Source: Conus ventricosus (lineage: Eukaryota; Mollusca; Gastropoda; Neogastropoda; Conidae). Taken from it: a stretch of 64,000 bases of DNA. Location: positions 36,198,261 through 36,262,260 of the forward strand of contig CM031611.1 in the NCBI GenBank assembly GCA_018398815.1, written 5' to 3'. Made by a program: the position numbers and the translations under genes. The number at the start of each line of letters is the position of its first letter. Within the stretch, counting starts at the first letter, position 1. Shown here piece after piece: positions 46,636 through 58,487 of this stretch. The notes under the pieces were generated by a model that was not told the origin of the DNA, made no database searches, and saw only the letters and a list, made by a program, of their open reading frames with translations.

Positions 46636-48890
46636 TCTCCCTGGGTGTCGTGCTCTGTCTCATGGTGCTGTAGGTTTTGGTTGTCGCCCTTCTTCCCTGC
46701 AAAGTTGTCTTCTTCCCACCAGGTTGTCTCCAGCCCCGTGGATCCCCGACTCCTATCACACGCATACAAACCAATGTTCAAATGAAGTTTTGACAGAATA
46801 CAGAACAAAAAAACATTGTGAACTGTAGGTCTTATCTAAGGTAATGTAAAAAGACTCGAGTTCCAGAATGTTACTTTTTCCCAACTGAATCACTGGTATT
46901 TTTCTTCGGATGCTCGGTCCACCCTGCAGACGGCTCTGCCTCTGTGGTGAAAAACTGCAGATCAGATAACAAAGCCTGCTTTCAAAAACAGCTTTAATCA
47001 TGCGTGGGGAAAAGAGGGGATGAGAAAAACAGGGCGACGGGCGGGGGAGACGGAGTGGTAGGCGGTGAGGATCAGGTGGAAAGGTCGACTAACCAAGAGT
47101 TCCAATCTGGGAACTGAAGCCTTCCACCGAGGATGGTGCCAATCAGGGGTTTTCTCGTTTGACTGGATGCTTCTTCGAATGTCGCCGACATTTCCTGAGG
47201 ATTATATCGCTGGGCAGAATGTTTCAGTTTTGAATGGATACATCTTCGAAATTAGCTTACATTTTCTCCCTTTACAACTCGTCCGTCTTGTGCATCTTAG
47301 GCCTGGTTTGCGCGAGGATATTCATATTTTACCCATAGCTGATAACTCGGCCATACGTACATTTTAGTCCTGGTCCACGCGAAGATATACAGACTTCACG
47401 CAAAGCTGACATCTCAAATGTCAGTACCTCTCTGGCCTGGTTAAAATCCAAACATTAATATCTTTTAACAGAATGTCTTGCGTGTGCCTGCACACCATTT
47501 GAATGCAGCGCAGGCTTCCAAGTGTGGTGCAGGATTGCTCGCCGCTGGTTTGTTTAGCCGAGGACAGTTCTTCTCTAGGTCTCACCCGCACCTTCAGGTG
47601 TATCGTTTGTCTGCCTTTTGGGCGACTCTGGGGAAATGCCAGTGACAGGGAGGAGAGACACGCTGGCCACAGGGAAAGTCCTGTTGATGGCGAGAAAGAC
47701 AACCTGGATACTCTTCAAAGGGCACCTAAAACCTCGTAGCAAGAGCTTGGGCGTGTTTGACGTTTTACTGTCTTTACCTGTCAGCAGAACTGCAAGGCGT
47801 GAGGCTGCCGGATGCACACAGTAGTTGCCTGGCATTGGTATTTTTCACTGGTGGGCTCTGCAGTCACAAAATATGGGTTGACACCGAGAACGTTCCAGTG
47901 GACAAGCTGTCTTGTCACATCGAGTGGCCTTTATACAATGGCATCTGCCATGGAGCAATTATGTCCTTTGACGTCTTAACGGAACACTGCGTGCTTGCGC
48001 CCTTTGTGAACACAGCGCAGGTTTCCAAGAGTTGCGCAGGGATTGTTTCTCTAGGTGACACCCCTTCCTTTGGGTTATTTTTTCTTTCACTTCCCCAAAA
48101 GTTTACAATCAAGTGAAAAAGTTCCCTCGTAAAGGTATTTTCATAAGCCATTTACTTTCAGCATTGTAGAAGGATAACAACCTACATGACGACGACGAGG
48201 CGAATGCCAAACAGTTTTGAATACTGCGTCATGCTATCAACCTCTCTCATCTTGCACCGTGTTTATTCCGATAACACAGAACAGATAACATTGGAAAATC
48301 TGCATGTGGGGCAGTCTGTTAAGAGCTCACGGTCAGGAAGCGCGAGTCTAGCATTTACATGGAACAGGTGTCGCTGGTGGGCACGGCTGAAGCAATCTTC
48401 TCCATCAATCACCTTCACAACCATCTTCCAATCGATCAGCTTCACAACGCGATCGGAGAGGAGCGAAAATGGCAAAACATAGGAGTGAAACGGTATTCCG
48501 GTAATGCAGGTAATATCCTGGTATGTCCTGGGATGCACTTCAGGTCACGAACTGGACACTATACGTCTAACTGCTTGACGCATACAGAGAAGTAGGAAAG
48601 CAAGTGCATGCAAAAGACAGACGGACAATATCTCCTTCCCACCAAGAACTGTATTGTACTGCGAAAACAGTAATGGGAAAGAGGGCACAAGGGAGACGGC
48701 AATAATAAATTTCAACGTGTAATGTTTTTATGCATAGCTAAATGTGTATTACACGAAAATGCAAATTTCGTGGGTTTTTTTTTTTTAAAGGTTAAGGATG
48801 TTTTGCACACTATAGCTTTTAACAAGTAGGGCCAATATTTCTTACACATTCCTTTAAGTGCTTCATATCGTATATTGCCATTACGTAGAA
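46636..48890. other. Unassigned region with a diverged ~500-bp duplication
   Basis: Segments near 47490-47600 and 47985-48060 share 'cagcgcaggtttccaag', 'gcaggattg' and 'ttctctaggt', so an old tandem duplication is likely. No protein domain was recognised in any frame, and no splice-flanked exon stands out. Confidence 0.5.
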
Positions 48891-50700
48891 CAGAAAAATC
48901 GATCTGCGTTGCTTATAATTTTAAGAGAATCGTGGTCAACATACCTGGGCACGACACATGGTTGATCATAGGCCTCCAACACCGGTTTCTGACAATGCGT
49001 CCTTGGCATCTTCACCGACGTCAGCTGTTCCCGAGGTCATGCACGTATTTATTCCTTCCACAAACGACAGACCAGAGAGCATGACACGGCGGTGAACGAT
49101 TCCGGTGTCTGGGTTTATCACAAAGTAAGCCGAGGTCACGACCCGAGTATTTTTCTGTCCATCTTCTACACTCGATCTGAACCAAGTCCATCAAAAATCT
49201 AAACTTGGAAACAAAACCAGAACACAGACATGCATCACCTCAATGAAAGGGTCAAACTCGGAGGATATCTATCCTCGAGGAACTGTCAGGCATGAACAAG
49301 AGCCACAAAGGCACAGTTCTCATTCAAATGGCTGTATTCCCCCGACACATGAGTCTGGTGCCCAGCTCGCCGAGATTGGTTTACCGAAGCTTCCAGTGCT
49401 CTTGCCCCAAAATCTGTCATGAAAAGATAAGTGATCTATGTTAACAGTCTCCATGACGCTCAGGAACTCCTGCAATGGCATCCATCAATGGAACACAACA
49501 GAGGACGACCAACAAATCTGGGTAACCACACAATCACCTTTACGTCAGGAAAAGGCGGTCATGTCTAGAATGAATGGCAGTGGTAATTCCAGAAACTACA
49601 AAACAAATATACATAGTTTTGTCAGGTCAGGCCTTTAGGTTTTCCAAGCTCGAACTGAAAACCACAGGGGTGGTGTTGGAGGATCTCTATAGATGTGGAA
49701 TCTGAAAGTGGTAGCAAGCACACCGCAGACAAGGCAATGCCACAGAATGTACAATGTCTTTCATGAGCTGCACTATCTGATCGCCATGCCAGCCTTTCCG
49801 TACAACAAGGAATGCCCGAGGGTACCAGGTGATCACTAGGTAACACTTCATGAACAGGTCGGTCATGAAGCATCTTCTCTGGCACCACACTACTGGCACC
49901 TTTGTTACAGATATCCGACTCTGGACACCAGAGCAGCCATGTGTCAGGCGGGAAGGCCAGTGGGCCAGTGCTCCATAGTTCACTACCCGCAATGCGCAGC
50001 CTGACAAGTACCAACAAACAGCGCCTTGTCCAGCTGACTTGATCACACAACAAATGGCGTGAATAAAACAAACTGATCCATTCAGACCACGTGATGTGTG
50101 TACGTCAGAGACACGTCCGTCTACATGTCTCTGACAACACTAAACTCAGAATTCCTCATCCATAAAGGTCAACATCACATCGTCCTGAATGTCTTCCAGC
50201 CTTGCCAGGAATTGGATGCATTCTTTTTGAAATATAAATTTACCGGTGAAAAACGTTTGACCAGTATGGCCACTCCAGACAAGATCTCCTGTCCTAACCA
50301 CCACGTATACATTGGCAAACCACCCGGGCACCACCAGAGTTCCTGAACAACCTCTGTTGTGTTCCATACACATAATGAAAGAAGGCACCACACACAATGA
50401 TTCGTGCTCACAGAAGACGCCCACCATTTCATGAGGACTGCAAGAAATCTTCAGAAAAAATAAGATCTTGGGGAAAAGAGCCAGCGACTGACTGAACACC
50501 AGTCTCCTCACGCATTTAAAAGAACGCAGCCATTTCCAGAGAACCCCTCTGGGATAGACCTCCCACAGACCTCGGCACCAGCACCAAGGCCAGGCAAGCT
50601 ACACACAAATTCGTCAGGTCTGAAAACACGCCAAGACACGCATCTGTGTTCAGATCTCAACTGACAGAGCTAAAGATATAAGCTGACAAAGGCAATGTTG
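48891..50700. repeat. Probable highly diverged relative of the duplicated unit (copy 4)
   Basis: Shares 'ggtaccaggtgatcactagg' near 49820 and a 'ctgaaaacacgcc...cgcatctgtgtt' block near 50620 with copies 0-3. Otherwise little alignment is visible by eye. No gene was found; minus-strand frames near 49622-50071 have no recognisable domain. Confidence 0.45.
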
Positions 50701-51280
50701 AAAATACAGTCTCTCGACCAGCCTCAAAGCTTAGCTCGCGATAAGAGACTGAATCAGCCAACTAACTGTCGGTCTGTCAGACTGACTGGCCATGCGTTTG
50801 TAAGGAATAAATGACGTGATGACTTCACGGAAATGCTGACGTCACCCAGAACGTACGACGCTGCAATCAAATGGGAACATATATGTTAGTAACATTGTCA
50901 TCGATAAAACCCATATTGAGTAAAGTAAGAAGTTTTGGCATTTGACACACACACACACGCACACAGAGATACCGATGAGCAGGCAGGCCGGCAGAGAAGG
51001 GGGGGGGGGGGGGGGGAAGAGAGAGGGGAGAGAGAGTATAGTAATAGGCGTAGTAGTAGTTGTAGTAGTAGTAGTAGTGGTGGTGGTGGTGGTGTAGTAA
51101 TAGTGATGAAGTAATAGTGTTGATAATTGTATACCGACATAGGATAACAAGGTTGAACAGATACAAAAAGTAAAGGTCACAGAAGAGTTGAAGGTAATCA
51201 GTACCAAGCAACACGTCACACACACGCGCGCGCTCGTACGAAACCATATTACTCGCACATCTACTTATTTACACATGCCC
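50701..51280. other. Spacer with G-run and trinucleotide microsatellites
   Basis: A CA run (about 50945-50965), a G-run (51000-51016), then (TAG)n and (TGG)n trinucleotide tracts (about 51045-51095). No gene was recognised. Confidence 0.7.
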
Positions 51281-51430
51281 GCGTGCACGCACGCGCGCGC
51301 GCGCACACACACTCTTATTGTCATGTACTTACATTTGGAAAGTCTTTAAAGGGACAGAATGTAGGCCTAAAACATTACAAAATACGAAAACTAGAAAGTA
51401 ATCAGAAAAACGCACGCATGCGCGTATGCG

Positions 51431-51469
<39 letters not shown>

Positions 51470-51482
51470 GCGCGTGTGCGCT
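51281..51482. repeat. GC/CA microsatellites
   Basis: Two clusters of alternating purine-pyrimidine sequence (51284-51312 and 51412-51480) with (GC)n and (CA)n blocks, potentially Z-forming. Confidence 0.9.
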
Positions 51483-51768
51483 TTGCTTGTCCACGCGCAT
51501 ACATGTATCTATGCATTTTTCAGCTCAGCAGGCATTTTGTTCAAGGTGAAGAATAGTTAAGGGGAAAGCTTGAGAAATTTGAGGGGAACATTAATCAAAG
51601 ATTTCCACTAAATGAAATGGATATTTCGAACGGATGAGGGGGTACAAAAAAAGAAACTTTGCCTCAATAAGCCGAGTTACCTGTTGAGATTAACTTCCAA
51701 GTGACGACTCGAGTTCCTTTAATACCGACACAGTCCGGCAATATCAAACCCGGTTCCTGTGGCGAAGC
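51483..51768. other. No recognised feature
   Basis: Single-copy-looking sequence leading into the 32-bp satellite; nothing assignable. Confidence 0.5.
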
Positions 51769-52868
51769 AGACTGGTCCAATACTGACAGGCTGGTAATGC
51801 GCTGGTCCAATACTAACTGAGGCTGGTAATGCACTGGTCCCATAATGACTGGCTGGTAGAGCGCTGGTCCCATACTGACCGAGGCTGGTATTGTGCTGGT
51901 CCCATACTGACAGGCTGGTAGTGCACTGGTCCCATACTGACCGAGGCTGGTAGTGCACTGGTCCCATACTGACCGAGGCTGGTATTGTGCTGGTCCTATA
52001 CTAAATGAGGCTGGTATTGCGCTGGTCCCATACTAAATGAGGCTGGTACTGCGCTGGTCCCATACTGACCGAGGCTGGTATTGCGCTGGTCCCATACTAA
52101 ATGAGGCTGGTACTGCGCTGGTCCCATACTGACCGAGGCTGGTATTATGCTGGTCCCATACTGACCGAGGCTGGTATTGTGCTGGTCCCATACTAAATGA
52201 GGCTGGTATTGCGCTGGTCCCATACTAAATGAGGCTGGTATTGCGCTGGTCCCATACTGCCAGGCTGGTATTGTGCTGGTCCCATACTGTCAGGCTAAAT
52301 GAGGCTGGTATTGCGCTGGTCCAATACTAAATGAGGCTGGTATTGCGCTGGTCCAATACTAAATGAGGCTGGTATTGCGCTGGTCCCATACTGCCAGGCT
52401 GGTATTGTGCTGGTCCCATACTAAATCAGGCTGGTATTGCGCTGGTCCCATACTAAATCAGGCTGGTATTGCGCTGGTCCCATACTGCCAGGCTGGTATT
52501 GTGCTGGTCCCATACAAAATGAGGCTGGTATTGCGCTGGTCCCATACTGCCAGGCTGGCATTGTGCTGGTACAATACTGACCGAGGCTGGTATTGTGCTG
52601 GTCCCATACTAAATGAGGCTGGTATTGCGCTGGTCCAATACTAAATGAGGCTGGTATTGCACTGGTCCCATACTGACAGGCTGGTATTGTGCTGTCCCAT
52701 ACTAAATGAGGCTGGTATTGCCCTGGTCCCATACTGACCCGAGGCTTGTAGTGCACTTGTCCCACACTGACTGAGGCTTTTAGTGCACTTGTCCCATACT
52801 GAGGCTGGAAGTGCACTGGTCCAATACTGACGGAGGCTGGTATTGTACTTGTCCCATGCTAAATGATG
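51769..52868. repeat. 32-bp satellite (monomeric part)
   Basis: Tandem units of about 28-32 bp around 'gaggctggtattgcgctggt' and 'cccatactaaat', with variants ending 'actgaccgag', 'actgacag' or 'actgccag'. Variant types are interspersed, so the block is old and heterogeneous. It grades into the dimeric block at about 52868. Confidence 0.95.
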
Positions 52869-54832
52869 GTATTGCGCTGGTCCCATGCTGACTGAGGCTG
52901 GTAGCGCACTGGCCCCATACTGACAGGCTGGTAACACGCCGGTCCCATGCTGACTGAGGCTGGTAGCGCACTGGCCCCATACCGACAGGCTGGTAACACG
53001 CCGGTCCCATGCTGACTGAAGCTGGTAGCGCACTGGCCCCATACTGACAGGCTGGTAACACGCCGGTCCCATGCTGACTGAGGCTGGTAGCGCACTGGCC
53101 CCATACTGACAGGCTGGTAACACGCCGGTCCCATGCTGACTGAGGCTGGTAGCGCACTGGCCCCATACTGACAGGCTGGTAACACGCCGGTCCCATGCTG
53201 ACTGAGGCTGGTAGCGCACTGGCCCCATACTGACAGGCTGGTAACACGCCGGTCCCATGCTGACGGAGGCTGGTAGCGCACTGGCCCCATACCGACAGGC
53301 TGGTAACACGCCGGTCCCATGCTGACTGAGGCTGGTAGCGCACTGGCCCCATACTGACAGGCTGGTAACACGCCGGTCCCATGCTGACCGAGGCTGGTAG
53401 CGCACTGGCCCCATACTGACAGGCTGGTAACACGCCGGTCCCATGCTGACTGAGGCTGGTAGCGCACTGGCCCCATACTGACAGGCTGGTAACACGCCGG
53501 TCCCATGCTGACTGAGGCTGGTAGCGCACTGGCCCCATACTGACAGGCTGGTAACACGCCGGCCCCATGCTGACTGAGGCTGGTAGCGCACTGGCCCCAT
53601 ACTGACAGGCTGGCAACACGCCGGCCCCATGCTGACTGAGGCTGGTAGCGCACTTGCCCCATACTGACAGGCTGGCAACACGCCGGTCCCATGCTGACTG
53701 AGGCTGGTAGCGCACTGGCCCCATACTGACAGGCTGGTAACACGCCGGTCCCATTGTGGCCGAGGCTGGTAGCGCACTGGCCCCATACTGACAGGCTGGT
53801 AACACGCCGGTTCCATGCTGACCGAGGCTGGTAGTGCACTGGCCCCATACTGTCAGGCTGGTAACACGCCGGTCCCATGCTGACTGAGGCTGGTAGCGCA
53901 CTGGCCCCATACTGACAGGCTGGTAACACGCCGGTCCCATGCTGACTGAGGCTGGTAGCGCACTGGCCCCATACTGACAGGCTGGTAACACGCCGGTCCC
54001 ATGCTGACTGAGGCTGGTAGCGCACTGGCCCCATACTGACAGGCTGGTAACACGCCGGTCCCATTGTGGCCGAGGCTGGTAGCGCACTGGCCCCATACTG
54101 ACAGGCTGGTAACACGCCGGTCCCATGCTGACTGAGGCTGGTAGCGCACTGGCCCCATACTGACAGGCTGGTAACACGCCGGTCCCATGCTGACTGAGGC
54201 TGGTAGTGCACTGGCCCCATACTGACAGGCTGGTAACACGCCGGTCCCATGCTGACTGAGGCTGGTAGCGCACTGGCCCCATACTGACAGGCTGGTAACA
54301 CACCGGGCCCATTGTGGCCGAGGCTGGTAGCGCACTGGCCCCATACTGATAGGCTGGTAACACGCCGGTCCCATGCTGACTGAGGCTGGTAGCGCACTGG
54401 CCCATACCGACAGGCTGGTAACACGCCGGTCCCATGCTGACTGAGGCTGGTAGCGCACTGGCCCCATACTGACAGGCTGGTAACACGCCGGTCCCATGCT
54501 GACTGAGGCTGGTAGCGCACTGGCCCCATACTGACAGGCTGGTAACACGCCGGTCCCATGCTGACTGAGGCTGGTAGCGCACTGGCCCCATACTGACAGG
54601 CTGGTAACACGCCGGTCCCATGCCGACAGGCTGGTAGCGCACTGGCCCCATACTGACAAGCTGGTAACACGCCGGTCCCATGCTGACTGAGGCTGGTAGC
54701 GCACTGGCCCCATACTGACAGGCTGGTAACACGCCGGTCCCATGCTGACTGAGGCTGGTAGCGCACTGGCCCCATACTGACAGGCTGGTAACACGCCGGT
54801 CCCATTGTGGCCGAGGCTGGTAGTGCAGTAAT
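52869..54832. repeat. 62-bp dimeric satellite (about 31 copies)
   Basis: A higher-order unit of 32 + 30 bp. Half one is 'gactgaggctggtagcgcac' plus 'tggccccatact'; half two is 'gacaggctggtaacacgccg' plus 'gtcccatgct'. Copies are far more uniform than in the preceding block, and a few carry 'attgtggccgag' in place of 'atgctgactgag'. Neither strand's frame is constrained to multiples of three, yet all three minus frames stay open for hundreds of codons (the longest spans 52780-55026). The peptide repeat of 62 residues is simply three passes of the DNA unit. No start context, signal peptide or domain supports a protein. Confidence 0.96.
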
Positions 54833-55596
54833 GCAGCACAAGGCTTCTGTGACGTAGACTGGTTCAATGCCCCCAGAGTCCGCTCCTGTCTTGGTGTTAT
54901 GCTGTCCTTGACTGTCCTGTAGCAACACAAAAGAAATCTGTATCGATTCTGTCTGGCACTATAGTGATATAGACTAGTCATGGACGAACTCGGACTCGTC
55001 CAATAGCAACGTAGACTGATCTTCATTGGTAGCGATCCTACAGCAGGTTTAGTCGTTCATACATCTACATGTTCTGTGCGAGGCTCTTCCCTTAAAACGT
55101 CATCTGGCACGATTTCTTCGTGAAGTTATCCTGCAAGCATTTCTAGGGCAGCGTAATTATGGTCCCCATTGGTTCCTGACCAAATACGCGCTCGTGTGGC
55201 GTTTAAGGCTACCTGCGGTTTCTGATATTGAGGTATAAATGGAGTAAACAGTACATTTTGAGACCAGAGTTCTCGCACTCTCCATCGTTCATTCCATTAC
55301 TGGCAGGCGGCGTATATGCCCTACAGCCACAAGAAATTGTTTTCGGAATAAATAAATAAAAATATCCGTCATGCACACACTGGGGCCGATCGAAGGTGAT
55401 TATCGAGAAAAGCGAATGCAACTCAGTTGGACTTTTCCCTGGTTGAATCGTCTTCGGCAGTATCAAAGCAATGAATAATAATTATTTTACACATACACAC
55501 ATGCGCGCGCGCATGTGTCAGTGACAAATTCGTTTTAAAGTCGTTGGGGTAACTGACAATTGTCACGATGGACAACAAACTTGAGACGAGAAGCTT

Positions 55597-55600
<4 letters not shown>
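54833..55600. other. Unassigned flank of the satellite
   Basis: About 190 bp right of the satellite carry loose echoes such as 'gtagactggttcaatg', 'tagactagtcatg' and 'gtagactgatc', perhaps decayed edge units. The remainder is unassigned. Confidence 0.45.
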
Positions 55601-55650
<50 letters not shown>

Positions 55651-55690
55651 CACTTCGTCTGAAAGTTGTCGGGGCAACCGACAATTGTCC
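55525..55690. repeat. Short direct duplication around a CA microsatellite
   Basis: 'aagtcgttggggtaactgac' plus 'aattgtc' (about 55538-55563) recurs as 'aagttgtcggggcaaccgac' plus 'aattgtc' (about 55663-55688), with a (CA)n run (55604-55650) between. Confidence 0.75.
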
Positions 55691-55854
55691 GAGTGCAGAT
55701 CAAAATATTCATTCGCACTGGTGCTGGAGCACCCCGTTCCTAGTTATGTCGGTACAAATGGCAATGTCATACACCCAGTGGCCATTGACAACCACACCGG
55801 ATTCTTGTCCTGCCCAGTTTGGGATCTAGACCAAGTGCAAGTCATACTGCAAGA

Positions 55855-55857
<3 letters not shown>

Positions 55858-55948
<91 letters not shown>

Positions 55949-56014
55949 CGGACAGACAGACGAGACAGACAGACCGAGACAGATTGATTCCGGGGGGGGG
56001 GGGGGGGGGGGGGG
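55858..56014. repeat. GA microsatellite and G-run
   Basis: (GA)n from 55858 to about 55948, a GACA-rich tail, then a G-run at 55992-56014. Confidence 0.95.
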
Positions 56015-56660
56015 ATATCACTCGCTGGCTGCTCCTTCAGTAATGCTCGCTAACGATGGGTCTACTTACGTAACTTCTATTGTCAGTCGGCCTACAGGTA
56101 AGTGGGTACTTGCCAGTTCTGGCTCTACGACAGGATCGATTCTTTCATTGAAAATTATGACATGCTGATAGAGTGAAACATGACATCACTCGGAAGAGCC
56201 CTTGGTAATGGCTGATGAACACATTTCTTCCACATGTAAATTTACAACGGCGATACTGATCTCAAAGTGTACTCAGCAATCGTCTTTACACATTTTTCCT
56301 TTGTTCAGGCAGTCTCAAGTGAACAGTTTTCCCACCATGAAAGTTCATATCAGGGATGGGAAGAGGGGGGATTATGAAATCCTGCTGTCTGAGTCGAGAG
56401 ATTAAGCTTATCATAATCATATCCAATCGCATCATTAATTCAGCCTATAAATTTGTCAAGTTTTGGCATGAATGTTCAGGGGTGATACGACGATCGTTTC
56501 CTATCTTTTAGTAATGAGTATGCCGTTGCTTATATGATGGTTCTTTCGTTAAGTGTCCGCCATCAACCAACTGGAGATTGACGCTACAGACGGGGTAGGA
56601 AAAAGGGGGTCTGGGGCCACGGAGTGCGGGAGGGGTAGGGAGGGGGGAGGGGGGGGAGGG
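56015..56660. other. No recognised feature
   Basis: Ordinary sequence, then G-rich sequence at 56625-56665. No frame or motif that I can support. Confidence 0.5.
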
Positions 56661-56667
56661 GAAGGAG

Positions 56668-56860
56668 GTATATCCAGGATTTGAAGCCCTCCAGCGAGGA
56701 TGATATTACTGCCTCAGCTGGAAGTTTGTTCCATTCTCTCCCAGAGCGCGGAAAGAAACTGTTCTTTCTGTAGTTCCTGTTGTAGGATTCTATTTGGTAC
56801 TGCAGCTCATGGGAGTTTCTGGAGTTGTACTGGTGGGTGAAACGCAGAGGGTGATGGTTA
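56668..56860 (-). pseudogene. C-terminal end of a non-LTR retrotransposon reverse transcriptase
   Basis: The minus strand is open through RFTHQYNSRNSHELQYQIES and YRKNSFFPRSGREWNKLPAE, ending LEGFKSWI. The pattern 'NSFFPR..REWN.LP.....S...FK' is the usual C-terminus of metazoan non-LTR RTs. Only this tail is present, the normal result of... 5' truncation would leave the 3' end, and here the 3' end of the element would lie at lower coordinates beside the G-rich tract. The family within the non-LTR class is not certain. Confidence 0.72.
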
Positions 56861-56911
56861 GGATGGGGCAGGGGCGCGCGCGCAAATGGAAAGGACTGCT
56901 TTTTAAAACTT

Positions 56912-57255
56912 CTCTGGAGCAGTTGGTTGAGCGCCGGACTCGTAATCTTGGGGTTGCACGTTAGAATCTCCGCCGGGCCGTTTCGGTATAGGGGATTATT
57001 CCCTCGGAGTTAACATTGGTTCTGACTCCATTTCCCATACAGTCCTTCGAATAAGATTATGACCCGAAGTTTCGTGTGTGAACGCACGCATAACGTCTTG
57101 CACACACGTAAAATCCCATCACCAACTTTCGCAAGAGATGGCCAGTTTGGCGTCGATATGGATGACACGTTACACATAGCATGCACCTTCCCCGAAGTTG
57201 GAGTATGGCTGCCTTAATGGCGGGATAATAAACGGTCATACACACACAAGTGTCA
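56912..57255 (+). mobile_element. tRNA-derived SINE
   Basis: The tRNA-like head has an A box in GGAGCAGTTGGTTGAGCGC, CGGACTCGTAATC in the anticodon-arm position, and a weak B box in CGTTAGAATCTCC. The body includes 'ccttcgaataagattatgac', 'cccgaagttt', 'catcaccaactttcgcaag', 'gatggccagtttggcg' and ends 'ggctgccttaatggcgggat' with 'aataaacggtcatac'. This body looks like a molluscan SINE family that I recall only loosely. No target duplication was identified. Confidence 0.7.
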
Positions 57256-57329
57256 GAATAATTAACTTGATTGTGGACACTCTACGAAAAGAAAGAAAAA
57301 GCGAGTTAGTCGGGATTGGATGGGGCTGG

Positions 57330-57729
57330 GAAAAAGAGGAATGCATTCATAATCCTCTTTCATCTGGCACGAGAATTCGAATATGTCAACAAAAAAAGAA
57401 AAAAAAAGAGGTTAACTCAACTTTGTTAATGCAAAATTCATACAAATTCGCCCATGCTTAATTCCATCATTTAGGTTTGAAAATTCAACCTCAATGTGGA
57501 GGGAAAGAACAAATGATGTGAAGGGAATGTGGCGGCAAAAGGGACGGATACCTTTCCAAACCCCTCTTCCTTTCGCATGAGAATTCAGACTATGACGGCG
57601 ACAGAAAAAAAAGTGTAACACTGCAATTGCAAAATTAAAACAAATATATCCATGCTCAATTTCATCATTCAGATGTTAACATGCCAACCGAATGTGGTGA
57701 TTGGTGGGGTTAATATAGCGGACGGAAGT

Positions 57730-57745
<16 letters not shown>
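57330..57745. repeat. Diverged ~210-bp tandem duplication
   Basis: 'catctggcacgagaattcga', 'caaattcgcccatgcttaat' and 'atgtggcggcaaaa' in 57355-57545 align with 'cctttcgcatgagaattcag', 'caaatatatccatgctcaat' and 'tagcggacgg' in 57560-57730. It is followed by a GT and G-run tract (57731-57764). Confidence 0.75.
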
Positions 57746-57760
<15 letters not shown>

Positions 57761-57765
57761 GGGGC

Positions 57766-58185
57766 ACGGGAAAATCAAGCTAACCCGATGTGGAAAGGTT
57801 AGGCTTGAAGGAACTTGCGCGTCGACTACTTGACTGTTACCTTACTGTCCAGTATGTTTTTCAAATTACTGGTCACCCTCTTAACATCCTCCAGCAAATC
57901 TCAGGTTTTGAGCCGCCCCCAACTCATCCCCATCTCCCTTTTCTCTATACATGCTGCCGCCCTCGAAATAGTTTCCATAAAACAAATCAGCGTGAATTTA
58001 AGGGGAAGATTTCCTTTTGTATCCCCTTCCCACACAAAGCATTCTTTTCGGCCAACACAAAGAACAGTTAAGACGCCAATCACTAGACATGACAAATTCA
58101 TTCGCATTCAGTTTCGAGAAATATTCTTGAATTATTTATCGTAGAGAAGCTCCTGAGTATGAGATGGAGGGCATGTGTATGAGGG
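57766..58185. other. No recognised feature
   Basis: Two overlapping plus-strand frames of about 90-110 codons exist with no domain similarity that I can name. I see no splice or promoter support. Confidence 0.5.
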
Positions 58186-58189
58186 GGCA

Positions 58190-58310
58190 GCCCACAATGC
58201 CACGGGGCCGCAATGCCACAGGGCCACAATGCCACTGACCTAATACCACACAAAGGGCCGCAATGCCACGGGGCCACAATGCCACGGGGCCGCAATGCCA
58301 CGGGCCTTCT
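58190..58310 (+). repeat. 16-bp minisatellite, left arm of an inverted pair
   Basis: About seven imperfect copies of 'ggggccgcaatgccac' (some with 'acaatgccac'). The reverse complement of the same unit occurs at 58431-58487, so the two arrays can pair across a 120-bp spacer. Confidence 0.92.
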
Positions 58311-58430
58311 ATATCACAAGCTCAAGTTAAAACAATGTGTTTATATAGAAGAGAAAGAGCGATGTTGTTTAGATATAGATCAAGAAACATCGAGACCCAG
58401 AGCCGTAGCTCTGATGCAGCATATAGGATC

Positions 58431-58487
58431 TGTGGCATTGCGGCCCCGTGGCATTGCGGCCCCGTGGCATTGTGGCATTGCGGCCTG
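58431..58487 (-). repeat. 16-bp minisatellite, right arm (inverted)
   Basis: Three to four copies of 'gtggcattgcggcccc', the complement of the left-arm unit. The spacer (58311-58430) is unrelated sequence. Confidence 0.92.

Noticed and set aside
46389..46808. Minus-strand frame with QEQDVSRRACQPGT repeats as a secreted Cys-rich peptide
   Set aside because: The repeat is the 34-bp minisatellite; flanking parts lack a signal peptide or conserved pattern.
49622..50071. A 149-codon minus-strand frame as a host gene
   Set aside because: Two frames overlap here, no domain is recognisable, and the stretch shares landmarks with the non-coding duplicated unit.
52780..55026. A 748-codon minus-strand reading frame, plus two more of similar size in the other frames
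   Set aside because: It lies almost wholly in a 62-bp satellite. All three frames are open because the unit lacks stops, and there is no domain, signal or codon bias.
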